From: CAIVAT01 sp037128705
GTDB taxonomy: Bacteria > Bacteroidota > Bacteroidia > Bacteroidales > FEN-979
Length of the DNA: 64,000 bases
Direction: 5' to 3'
Assembly: GCA_037128705.1 (NCBI GenBank)
Contig: JBAXVX010000001.1
Location: 233,331-297,330, forward strand
In this document: in pieces, positions 35,401 through 43,314 of the stretch
How positions within the stretch are numbered: the first letter of the stretch is position 1
How the letters are laid out: each line of letters opens with the position of its first letter
Translations under genes and position numbers: made by a program
The notes under the pieces: generated by a model
The model's database searches: none
What the model was told of the DNA's origin: nothing
Seen by the model: only the letters and a program-made list of their open reading frames with translations

Positions 35401-38400
35401 CGTCCATGAAGTGACCAAACAGGTTTCGCTGAAAGCTTCGCCTGTGGCATTTTTTGAGGTCCAACCGCTGAGTCCGCAGTGTATGACACCACAATCGGTT
35501 CAATTTGAGGATAAAACAGTCCCTACGGCCTCAACAGGGCCCATCACCGGTTGGTTGTGGGACTTCAACGACGGGGGCTCTTCAACGCTTCAAAATCCAT
35601 CGCACGTATTTCTCAATGCAGGAACCTATTCTGTTTCGATCACGGTGACTACGGCCAACGGTTGTTTCAACACCTATGTGGCCCATCCGCCCATCACCAT
35701 CTATCAGCTTCCTGTCGCAGATTTCCACACAACTTCCAGCACCACGACCTGTGAAGGTACGCCGGTTCAGTTTATCGATGATTCCCAGCCAAATGCAACA
35801 AGCATTATTAATTATGCCTGGACTTTTGGAGATGGAGGAAGCTCTGGCTTAAAGAATCCGCTGCATACCTATTCCACCTACGGAATATTCCAGGTTACCC
35901 TGGTTATCACCAATTCCAATGGCTGTATCCAGACGGTTACCAAACCAGTTATGGTAAATCCAAAGCCCATTCCGCAATTTATTTTCACGGTGGCTGTTTG
36001 TCTCAGCGATCCTGTTTCATATACGGACCAATCATTCATCCCGGCAGGTTTTACAGGATATATCAGCCGTTGGGTATGGGATTTTGGTGATGGAACCACA
36101 CCGGTCACCTTCAATTACCCGACATCACCAAATACGACGCATACCTTTGCCGGTAGCGCTTTGACACATGTCGTGCGGCTAACCGTAACCACAACCAACG
36201 GTTGCACGGATTATCTTGAAAAAACGGTTAACAGCATTCCATCTCCGAAGGCTAACTTCACAACCTCCGGCAGTCTGTGTCTGGGTCAGTCGGTCCAGTT
36301 TAACGATTTATCCCAAAACAATGGTGGAGGCAGTCTGCAATCGTGGAACTGGAATTTCGGCGATCCCTTATCCGGAACAGACAACACCTCAACACTGCAA
36401 AACCCGCAGCACGCATTTACAAGCTCCGGTGCCTATAATGTCAGACTGACGGTGGCCAGCATGAATGGCTGTTCAAAGGATACTACAATCTCGATTAACA
36501 TCAATATCCTGCCCATCGCGAATTTTGCGATCGCGGCCACTTCAACTGCCTGTGAAGGATCCCCGGTTCAGTTCACAGATCTTTCATCACCCAATGCGCC
36601 ATCCATCAGTTCATATGCATGGTCGTTTGGTGATGGCGGCACATCCGTCCTGCAGAATCCACTTCATGCCTTCAACACCTACGGGAACTTTAATGTCACC
36701 CTGACGATTGTCAATTCGCTTGGATGCATGCACAGCGTTACGAAGACAGTGGTGATCAATCCCAAACCCATCCCTGATTTCCTGTTCTCCAATGCAAACT
36801 GTGTAGGCGCTCCCGTGAATTTTACTGACCAATCCATTGTGCCCGCAGGTTCTACAACCTACCTATCCACCTGGCTATGGGACTTTGGTGATGGTTCAAC
36901 GATACCACCCATTCTTTTCCCGGCAAATCCGAATATCACCCATACTTTTGTCGGAAATGCCTCACAGCATGTGGTCAGGCTGACGGTCACCACCAACACC
37001 GGTTGTATCAGTTACATCGAGAAGGTCATTACCAGCGCACCGGCCCCGATCGCAAATTTCACTACTTCGTCGATTGCCTGTGATAATCAGCCATTTCAAT
37101 TCACCGATTTATCGCAAACCAATGGTGGCGGAGGAATTCAAAGCTGGAGCTGGAACTTTGGAGACCCTGCATCAGGTTCAAACAATACCTCGCCGCTGCA
37201 AAACCCGATACACCAGTTTACTACGGCCAACACGTACACCATCACCTTCATCGTTACCAATGTAAATGGTTGCAAGGACACTCTTTTGCCGCTACCAACG
37301 GTAGTTGTGAATGGTCGGCCTCTCTCCAACTTTGTGGCTGATACCGTTTGTCAGGGAACACTGACTACATTCACCAATACCTCAACCACACCCTCCGGAA
37401 CCATTGTTTCCAGTTTATGGAACTTTGGTGATGGCGGGATTTCCACCACCGGCAGCCCGACCCATTTGTTCCCAAACAGCGGGGTTTTCAATGTAAAACT
37501 GACGGTTACCAATTCACATGGGTGTTTGAAAGATACGACCAAAGCGGTGCTTGTACTGGGTAAACCTGTTGCCTCGTTCAGTTATTCTTCTCCAAATTGT
37601 GCCGGAGATTCGGTGCAGTTTACCGATCTCTCATCCACACCGCACGGATCTATCGTACAGTGGATATGGGATTTCAATGATGGAAATACGCAGACGATCG
37701 ACTTTCCCGATAACCAGAATGTCAAGCATAAATTCACCATTGGCGGAAACTATAACGTAAAACTTACCATCGTAACTTCGGATGGATGCCAAACGGAAAA
37801 GATCAACCTTGTGCAGATTGGAATGCGCCCGCTGGCCAATTTCAGTTTCGAAACCAATGCATGTGCACTCCGGGCTGTTCAGTTCACCGACCTGTCGCAG
37901 CTGAACGGAGGATCATCGATCACGGTATGGAGCTGGAATTTCGGCGACCCCGCCTCGGGAACGAACAATACCTCTGCAACCCAGAACCCAACACATGAAT
38001 TCACCACCGGCGGACCATTTACCGTCAGGTTAATGGTTACCAATGCCAATGGATGCAGCGACAGTGTAGTGGGTGGAAAAGTGATCTCCGTAAACGCGGC
38101 CCCTGTAGCCTCATTTACAGCCGACACTGCTTGTCTTTTAAGTCCCACGCAGTTCAACGATGCCTCTACTACACCGGCAGGGACCATCACAACGTGGGCA
38201 TGGAACTTCGGAGATCCGGGCAGCGGCTCAAACAACACCTCGGCCGAACAGAACCCAGTACACGTATATAATATCCAGGGGACCTACAATGTAACGCTCC
38301 AGGTTACCAACTCGAGCCAGTGTCTGAAAGACACGATTGTTCAGATCATTGTGAATCCCAAGCCCATTGCCATGTTCCAATATACGGCCGCCTGTATCAA

Positions 38401-40741
38401 TGATTCCACGCAGTTTACAGATGTTTCGACTGCCCCGGGAAGTCAGATTCAAAACTGGTTCTGGGATTTTGGTGATGGCACGGGAACTTCAACCCTGCAG
38501 AATCCGAAATATCTCTATTCCGCCCCGGGGACCTATAACGTGAAACTGAAGGTGACCAACCTCACGAATTGCAGCGACTCGGTCACCATCCAGGTTGTTG
38601 CCCGGCCGGTACCTGATGCCCAGTTCAGCTATGTCAATTACTTCTGTCCGAAAGGCAAAGTTGATTTCCAGGATAAATCGACTGCCAGTGCGGCAGCCAT
38701 TACGGATCGCCTCTGGATATTCCAGCCTGGCTATACCTCCAGTATCCCCAACCCTTCGTACATCTTCCCGGTTACCGATACAACCTACGTTGTTACGCTG
38801 ATCGTTACGGATACTTATGGCTGTATGGACACCATCATCGACAGTGTGTACGTAAAGCCCGGATTTAAATTCACCTTCAGGAATGATACCGTATGCCAGG
38901 GTTACATTAACCACTTCCAGCCATGGAATCAAACACCCGGCGATTCACTTTATTCGGTAACCTGGAATTTTGGTGATCCCGCTTCAGGTCCTGCCAATAC
39001 ATCTCCGCTCTACAGCCCGACGCATATCTTTACAGGGCCGGGTAACTTCATTGTGAAGATGAAGGCATTTAACTCCGATAACTGTGTCGACAGCGTGTAC
39101 CGTGAGATCCAGGTATATGCCGCACCGAAGCCTAACTTCTATTACGTTGGTCCGACCTGCGACAGCTCGCTCTATTTTACCGACTCAACATTCAATACCG
39201 GAACCGGCGCAATTACCAGCTGGAAATGGAAATGGGGAGATGGAGGCGAGACGACAATTCTGGCGCCAGGCCCCGGCAACACATCACATTTGTATGTCAA
39301 TGCCGGCATCTACCCGGTAACCCTGGTGATCACCAACATTCATGGCTGTATCGACAGTGTCACCAAGGATGTGCAACGATTCCCGTGTATCATGGCAGAA
39401 TTCACCTATAAGGATACCTTGTGTGCCAGGAATAAAATAGCCTTCACCGACAACTCCCTGCCAGTATCCAGGATCAATCAGTGGCACTGGTCGTGGGGAG
39501 ACGGAAAGGATACCACCTATCTGACACATACAACACCTGTCATGCATACCTTCGCCAATGGAGGAACTTATTCGGTAACACTTACGGTGCAGGCGCTTGT
39601 CAATGGCTCAACCATTGTTGAACACAAGTCGAACAGCGTGAAGATCCGCCCGACTCCGGTAGCCCTGTTCGCCAACGAACCGGTCTGCCTCAACCAGGTG
39701 ACATTCTTCAGGGATACCTCGCTAACGTATGGGGAAAAGAATACGTGGTGGCATTGGTCCTTCAGCGGTAATCCGAAGGATCCGACCAACGGCGATACCT
39801 CCAATGTTAAAAATCCGAATCACCTGTATGATACGGCAGGAACTTACAAGGTGTATCTCACCGTGCACAATGCTTACGGATGTCTTGACACACTCAACAA
39901 GTCAACGCGGGTTTATAGTTTACCGACAGCGAGTTATGACAATACCATGGCTTGTGCGGGTGATCCGACGCTCTTCACCGACAAGTCGGCGAAAGGGGAT
40001 ACCCTCCTCTGGAAATGGCGCTGGTTCTTTGGTGATCCAACCAGTTTGAAAGATACCTCGCAGCTTCAGAATCCGAGTTACAAGTATCCGAACACCGGTG
40101 ATTTCTCCATGAGAATGATTGTGAAAGACCACTTCGGCTGTATTGATACCATTGATTCTACGGTAACGGTGAATATCACCCCGGTGAGTGCATTTACCCT
40201 GGAAAATGGTTACAACGGGAAACAGGGTCAGGTCAAACTGAACAACCTCTCTTCCGGCGCTGATAACTACACCTGGGAGTTCGGGGATGGTAAATCCTCA
40301 ACCGACGTAAATCCGGTTACAGCCTATACAGAGGATGGCACCTACATCATCAAACTGATCTCATTTAACAACTTTGAATGTTCAGACACCACGCTATATC
40401 AGTATAAACTGCTGTTTAAGGGACTGTTCGTACCGAATGCCTTCTCTCCGACAAATAACAATCTCGGAGTCAGGTTATTCATACCTGTCGGGATGAACCT
40501 GAAGCAGTACCATGTAACGGTATTTGATAGTTGGGGGCATTTGATGTGGGAATCTTATAAAATTGACGATAAGGGCAGACCGGTTGAAGGCTGGGATGGT
40601 ACCTTTGAAGGTAATTTGATGCCTCAGGGCAACTACATCTGGAAGATCTCTGCCCTGTTCGTGGATGATACCTCCTGGAGTGGATCTGACACCGGGCAGG
40701 GGAATTACAATACCATGGGAAGTGTGACTTTAATCCGATAA
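32456..40741 (+). CDS. Giant PKD-repeat adhesin with T9SS type B sorting domain
   Basis: A 2761-residue surface protein. After a signal peptide (1-23) come roughly 26 PKD-type Ig-like modules, recognised by recurring segments of the form WxFGDG or WxFGDP, each about 85-95 residues. One subtype carries an insertion (GDPxSGxxNTS) in that loop. The last about 95 residues, from GLFVPNAFSPTNN to the end, are a type B (gliding-motility-associated) sorting domain. An 801-base block of three modules is duplicated in tandem (35719-37320). Proteins of this kind are large adhesins or gliding-related filaments; the type B domain is known to need a PorP/SprF-family partner, and one follows 18 bases downstream. 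No motility genes are in the window, so gliding itself is not shown. Confidence 0.93.
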   Translation: MFHRFIGFLLFSALFLPATITTAINCPDTQPKITGPNEVGASSNSVQYTTPSVSGHSYSWIVKQLPGLTVVNTSTSNILTQVWSTPGDYMIELTEGITGNACTPIAATPLTISVKPMLTAYFYYEFDANKGCFFNVVNFTASGDGNYPPLDASISYIWKYRVYNPVGPWLTTNITTIGPNTCQIDFPTTPGITYEVNLKVTKTISGRLWTDEITDYVYVDPDKYKPVPALAIPTDPPCLYNPYTFSAVGSKPTFFNTSETFLYVDWNFGDGTTQHYEKTGSVVPPLTTTHTYTSPGTKIVTLMLTNTIHCYISKQITIVVPSTIPLAEFRADPACVSFPTYIYDLSTRAVAGGDITKWEYNWGDGSSTVYDLNSIPPTPPPAQIEHLYSTSGLKQATLRVTNASTCISEIFRYNINVTQSPLADFEYNLTCVNNAVTFLDKSTRNGGSAIASRLWDYGDGIWTTNSTYTFTTPGIKTVRLKVTNVDGCENIKTDNTIEIHPSPAFSPNPAVGFTWAAATLPFEIQFTDNTILAEVGNNLQWSYGDGSYGFGKNPVHNYNISGTYNVEMTCTNTYGCTNYYPELITFAPPVPTFQIFPTEACLDKVVRVEPNPIAGTILSEEWWYQDEGYPKDPTLPPTEPYTVRHIFVPPVPMPAADTHFFKNYGAKAILHLVTLAGTASSTTTVDYVNFVNIHDTAIARYTWNNINQVPVGGPPLPGCKGQEVFFFDQSTPPAGSPTSQIVAWTWEFDDPASSGNNIAYTQNCSHVFIDPIRTTFNVKLTVTSSDNSCESFIIKTITIKPSPPVNFLVNGSATTNVGCLSTAALPAVVNFDYDPAIIPIPALIVNWLWEYGDGTFESGPYKRNVSHAYLTSGWKTVKLTITDADGCINTLSKQVYINPSPIADFTFAPNTCEGQAVQFTDQSVPGGGLLNDYIVRWEWLWGDSLAGPRVVTNNGTVFHTFQVIPGQYTWDVKLRVTTNYGCVHEVTKQVSLKASPVAFFEVQPLSPQCMTPQSVQFEDKTVPTASTGPITGWLWDFNDGGSSTLQNPSHVFLNAGTYSVSITVTTANGCFNTYVAHPPITIYQLPVADFHTTSSTTTCEGTPVQFIDDSQPNATSIINYAWTFGDGGSSGLKNPLHTYSTYGIFQVTLVITNSNGCIQTVTKPVMVNPKPIPQFIFTVAVCLSDPVSYTDQSFIPAGFTGYISRWVWDFGDGTTPVTFNYPTSPNTTHTFAGSALTHVVRLTVTTTNGCTDYLEKTVNSIPSPKANFTTSGSLCLGQSVQFNDLSQNNGGGSLQSWNWNFGDPLSGTDNTSTLQNPQHAFTSSGAYNVRLTVASMNGCSKDTTISININILPIANFAIAATSTACEGSPVQFTDLSSPNAPSISSYAWSFGDGGTSVLQNPLHAFNTYGNFNVTLTIVNSLGCMHSVTKTVVINPKPIPDFLFSNANCVGAPVNFTDQSIVPAGSTTYLSTWLWDFGDGSTIPPILFPANPNITHTFVGNASQHVVRLTVTTNTGCISYIEKVITSAPAPIANFTTSSIACDNQPFQFTDLSQTNGGGGIQSWSWNFGDPASGSNNTSPLQNPIHQFTTANTYTITFIVTNVNGCKDTLLPLPTVVVNGRPLSNFVADTVCQGTLTTFTNTSTTPSGTIVSSLWNFGDGGISTTGSPTHLFPNSGVFNVKLTVTNSHGCLKDTTKAVLVLGKPVASFSYSSPNCAGDSVQFTDLSSTPHGSIVQWIWDFNDGNTQTIDFPDNQNVKHKFTIGGNYNVKLTIVTSDGCQTEKINLVQIGMRPLANFSFETNACALRAVQFTDLSQLNGGSSITVWSWNFGDPASGTNNTSATQNPTHEFTTGGPFTVRLMVTNANGCSDSVVGGKVISVNAAPVASFTADTACLLSPTQFNDASTTPAGTITTWAWNFGDPGSGSNNTSAEQNPVHVYNIQGTYNVTLQVTNSSQCLKDTIVQIIVNPKPIAMFQYTAACINDSTQFTDVSTAPGSQIQNWFWDFGDGTGTSTLQNPKYLYSAPGTYNVKLKVTNLTNCSDSVTIQVVARPVPDAQFSYVNYFCPKGKVDFQDKSTASAAAITDRLWIFQPGYTSSIPNPSYIFPVTDTTYVVTLIVTDTYGCMDTIIDSVYVKPGFKFTFRNDTVCQGYINHFQPWNQTPGDSLYSVTWNFGDPASGPANTSPLYSPTHIFTGPGNFIVKMKAFNSDNCVDSVYREIQVYAAPKPNFYYVGPTCDSSLYFTDSTFNTGTGAITSWKWKWGDGGETTILAPGPGNTSHLYVNAGIYPVTLVITNIHGCIDSVTKDVQRFPCIMAEFTYKDTLCARNKIAFTDNSLPVSRINQWHWSWGDGKDTTYLTHTTPVMHTFANGGTYSVTLTVQALVNGSTIVEHKSNSVKIRPTPVALFANEPVCLNQVTFFRDTSLTYGEKNTWWHWSFSGNPKDPTNGDTSNVKNPNHLYDTAGTYKVYLTVHNAYGCLDTLNKSTRVYSLPTASYDNTMACAGDPTLFTDKSAKGDTLLWKWRWFFGDPTSLKDTSQLQNPSYKYPNTGDFSMRMIVKDHFGCIDTIDSTVTVNITPVSAFTLENGYNGKQGQVKLNNLSSGADNYTWEFGDGKSSTDVNPVTAYTEDGTYIIKLISFNNFECSDTTLYQYKLLFKGLFVPNAFSPTNNNLGVRLFIPVGMNLKQYHVTVFDSWGHLMWESYKIDDKGRPVEGWDGTFEGNLMPQGNYIWKISALFVDDTSWSGSDTGQGNYNTMGSVTLIR
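35719..37320 (+). repeat. 801-base tandem duplication of three PKD modules
   Basis: Two adjacent copies (35719-36519 and 36520-37320, residues about 1088-1354 and 1355-1621) share the module order A-B-C: CEGTPVQF/CEGSPVQF, NPKPIPQF/NPKPIPDF, PAGFTGYIS/PAGSTTYLS and the inserted GDPLSG/GDPASG subtype. The offset measured at the CEG motif is exactly 801 bases (267 codons). Identity looks moderate, so it is not a recent event. Confidence 0.85.
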
Positions 40742-40759
40742 TTGCTAACAATATTCTAG

Positions 40760-41863
40760 ATGAAAAACCGATTTATATATCCGATTCTTGTCATTCTGAG
40801 TTTACTGGGAATTGTGCCGGGTGCAAACACCCAGGACATGAATTACTCCCAGTATTTCAGCACCCCGACGTACTATAATCCGGCCTATACAGGGATCAAC
40901 ACAGGGATCAGGGCCCGTTTCCTGTTTCGCGACCAGTGGCCAAGCCTGCCGGTACCCTACAAGTCCTACTTTTTCTCGGCTGATCTTGGCGACAGGAATC
41001 TTCCGGGCTCAGGCGGGATTGGCATCATGATCAACCAGGATACCCCGGACCAGGGAGTGATCAACAATTTCGGAGCAGCCCTGACCATTGGTGTCAGGAT
41101 TCCCATTACCAGTTTCATGGTGAGTCAGCTTGGTATCAAAGCGGGAATCATGCAGCGCAAGGTGAGCTGGGCTGATCTCGTTTTTGCCGATCAGCTTGAT
41201 CCCAAATACGGGAAAATTTACCAGAGCTCCTTCATTCCGTCAGACGGAAACAAGCGCACCGTTCCAGATTTTGGTGCAGGCGGTGTGTTGCAGTTTCTCA
41301 ATCCGAATGGAAATATAAGCGGGAATATCGGATTTGCCGTTGACCATATATTCCAGCCGGATGTCAGTTTTCTTTCAACCGGAGCTTCTCTCTATCCCCG
41401 TAAATGGGTCGGACAGTTTGATCTGATCATCTCGACCGGGCCGGGGGGATCTTCCTCTTCGTCCATGTCGCGTTCAGGTGATGATCCGTTGAAGATCAAT
41501 ATCGGGGCTATATACCAGAATCAGGCAAAACTGAATTCATTGCAGGTTGGATTGAATTTGATGAAGTACAATATCTACCTCGGTGCATGGTATAAGACAA
41601 CGATGACGAGTGTTGTAAATTCTGCGGTTGCCCTGGTGGCCGGGTACAAGTATGCCTTTTATGAGGATATGAGTATCAAGTTCATGTACAGTTATGACTT
41701 GCAGATATCCGGTGCGCTGAATGGAACCGGCGGTGCGCATGAAATCAGCCTGATCCTCGAATTCGACAAGCTGCAGATTTTCGGTGGCGGTGGCGGGGGC
41801 GGTTTTGTACCAGGAGGAGGTCGCAGGGGCGGAGCTCCAATGGAATGCCCGACCTTCTACTAG
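40760..41863 (+). CDS. PorP/SprF-family T9SS membrane protein
   Basis: A 367-residue outer-membrane beta-barrel-like protein with a signal (1-24) and the family opening MNYSQYFSTPTYYNPAYTG. Other markers are RARFLFRDQWP, GIGIMINQD and the final barrel strand AHEISLILEF. Members partner type B sorting-domain proteins in type IX secretion (as SprF with SprB), and this gene follows the type B adhesin by 18 bases, so the pair forms an operon. The protein ends with an unusual glycine-rich tail and the sequence APMECPTFY, with a cysteine near the end. A bidirectional terminator follows. Confidence 0.93.
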   Translation: MKNRFIYPILVILSLLGIVPGANTQDMNYSQYFSTPTYYNPAYTGINTGIRARFLFRDQWPSLPVPYKSYFFSADLGDRNLPGSGGIGIMINQDTPDQGVINNFGAALTIGVRIPITSFMVSQLGIKAGIMQRKVSWADLVFADQLDPKYGKIYQSSFIPSDGNKRTVPDFGAGGVLQFLNPNGNISGNIGFAVDHIFQPDVSFLSTGASLYPRKWVGQFDLIISTGPGGSSSSSMSRSGDDPLKINIGAIYQNQAKLNSLQVGLNLMKYNIYLGAWYKTTMTSVVNSAVALVAGYKYAFYEDMSIKFMYSYDLQISGALNGTGGAHEISLILEFDKLQIFGGGGGGGFVPGGGRRGGAPMECPTFY

Positions 41864-41896
41864 AAATTGAATCTGACAGAAATTGCTGTTGCCACA

Positions 41897-41941
41897 ATAA
41901 AAAAGAGAGGACGTCTCATAAAGACAGCCTCTCTTTTTTTT
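41897..41941. terminator. Bidirectional terminator between the SprF-like gene and icd
   Basis: AAAAGAGAGG (41901-41910) and CCTCTCTTTT (41928-41937) pair, with an inner GTCT/AGAC stem and flanking A and T runs. It serves both convergent genes. Its core (GTCTCA, GACAGCCTCT) recurs in the terminator at 60183. Confidence 0.85.
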
Positions 41942-41954
41942 GAGACAGCTTTTT

Positions 41955-43220
41955 TTACATATTCATAACGATCTCTGTCCCGAACTCAGAGCATTTAAGT
42001 TTGGTCGCTCCCTCCATCAGGCGCTCAAAGTCGTAGGTGACCCTTTTTTTCCGGATAGCCCCTTCGAGTCCCTTCAGGATCATGGAAGCGGCTTCCATCC
42101 ATCCCATATACTCCAGCATCATCATGCCCGACAATATCACCGATCCGGGATTTACCTGGTCTTTGCCGGCATATTTGGGTGCAGTGCCATGGGTTGCTTC
42201 AAAAACAGCATGGCCGGTAACATAGTTGATGTTTGCACCAGGGGCAATGCCTATTCCCCCGACAATCGCGGCCAGGGCATCAGAAATGTAGTCCCCGTTG
42301 AGGTTGAGGGTGGCAATGACCGAATAATCAGCCGGCCGGGTAAGGATCTGCTGTAGAAATGCATCGGCGATGCAATCTTTCACAATGATCTTACCTTGTG
42401 AAACAGCCTCTTTCTGGGCAGCATCCGCCGCCGCTTCGCCTTCCGCCGCCTTAATTTTATCGTAAGTCACCCAGGTAAAAACCTTGTCTCCGAATTCGCG
42501 ATCAGCCAGTTCGTATCCCCATTTTTTGAATCCGCCTTCGGTGAACTTCATGATGTTCCCTTTATGAACCAGTGTCAGGGAGGGCCGCTTGTGCTCCAGT
42601 GTATAAAGGATGGCGGCCCTGACAAGCCTTTCGGTACCCTCTTTGGATACAGGCTTTATTCCGATGGATGACGATTCGGGAAAGCGAATATTTTTCACCC
42701 CCATCTCATCGGTGAGAAACCTGATCACCTTCTCAGCCTCCCTGGTTCCCTGCATCCATTCAATTCCCGAATAAATGTCTTCGGAATTCTCTCGAAAGAT
42801 AACCATGTCGGTGGTCTCGGGATGTTTGACCGGGGAGGGAACACCCTTGAAATAACGCACAGGCCTTAAACAGGTATAGAGATCAAGGATCTGGCGCAGC
42901 GCCACATTCAGCGACCTGATTCCCCCTCCAACCGGGGTTGTCAACGGCCCTTTGATCGCCACCAGGTACTCACGGATAACATCCAGGGTCTCGGTGGGTA
43001 ACCATTCTCCGGTTTGTTTGAATGCCTTTTCCCCGGCCAGCACCTCTCTCCAGATTATTTTTCTTGCTCCGCCATAGGCTTTCTCGACCGCTGCATCCAG
43101 AACGCGGACGCTGGCGTTCCATATATCCGGCCCCGTACCGTCGCCTTCAATAAATGGGATTACAGGAAAGTTGGGAACATTCAGTTTCCCATTCATCAGG
43201 GTGATTTTTTCTCCGGTCAT
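41955..43220 (-). CDS. icd: NADP-dependent isocitrate dehydrogenase
   Basis: A 421-residue cytoplasmic enzyme that converts isocitrate to 2-oxoglutarate. The segments IPFIEGDGTGPDIW, GGGIRSLNVALRQ, CLRPVRYFKGVPSPVK and RENSEDIYSGIEW are those of the E. coli-type NADP enzyme. The frame extends 18 residues further upstream into a repeat-rich leader, but the start at MTGEKITLMNGK (43218-43220) fits the family. It forms with acnA and gltA nearby the oxidative branch of the TCA cycle. A 7-base repeat array separates it from the fusion gene upstream. Confidence 0.95.
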   Translation of the reverse strand: MTGEKITLMNGKLNVPNFPVIPFIEGDGTGPDIWNASVRVLDAAVEKAYGGARKIIWREVLAGEKAFKQTGEWLPTETLDVIREYLVAIKGPLTTPVGGGIRSLNVALRQILDLYTCLRPVRYFKGVPSPVKHPETTDMVIFRENSEDIYSGIEWMQGTREAEKVIRFLTDEMGVKNIRFPESSSIGIKPVSKEGTERLVRAAILYTLEHKRPSLTLVHKGNIMKFTEGGFKKWGYELADREFGDKVFTWVTYDKIKAAEGEAAADAAQKEAVSQGKIIVKDCIADAFLQQILTRPADYSVIATLNLNGDYISDALAAIVGGIGIAPGANINYVTGHAVFEATHGTAPKYAGKDQVNPGSVILSGMMMLEYMGWMEAASMILKGLEGAIRKKRVTYDFERLMEGATKLKCSEFGTEIVMNM

Positions 43221-43263
43221 ATTTTTTGTTTTAAAAATTTCAAAATAACCACATTTTTTTTTT

Positions 43264-43284
43264 TCACGCGTCACATGTCACGCG
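43264..43284 (-). repeat. GTCACGC-type tandem array between the fusion gene and icd
   Basis: Three 7-base units (TCACGCG, TCACATG, TCACGCG on plus) lie 30 bases after the stop of the fusion gene. Read in the direction of that gene the unit contains TGA. Same family as 4811 and 51681. Confidence 0.75.
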
Positions 43285-43314
43285 TTTTTCCCCGGTAAAA
43301 GTATGAAAAATCCC

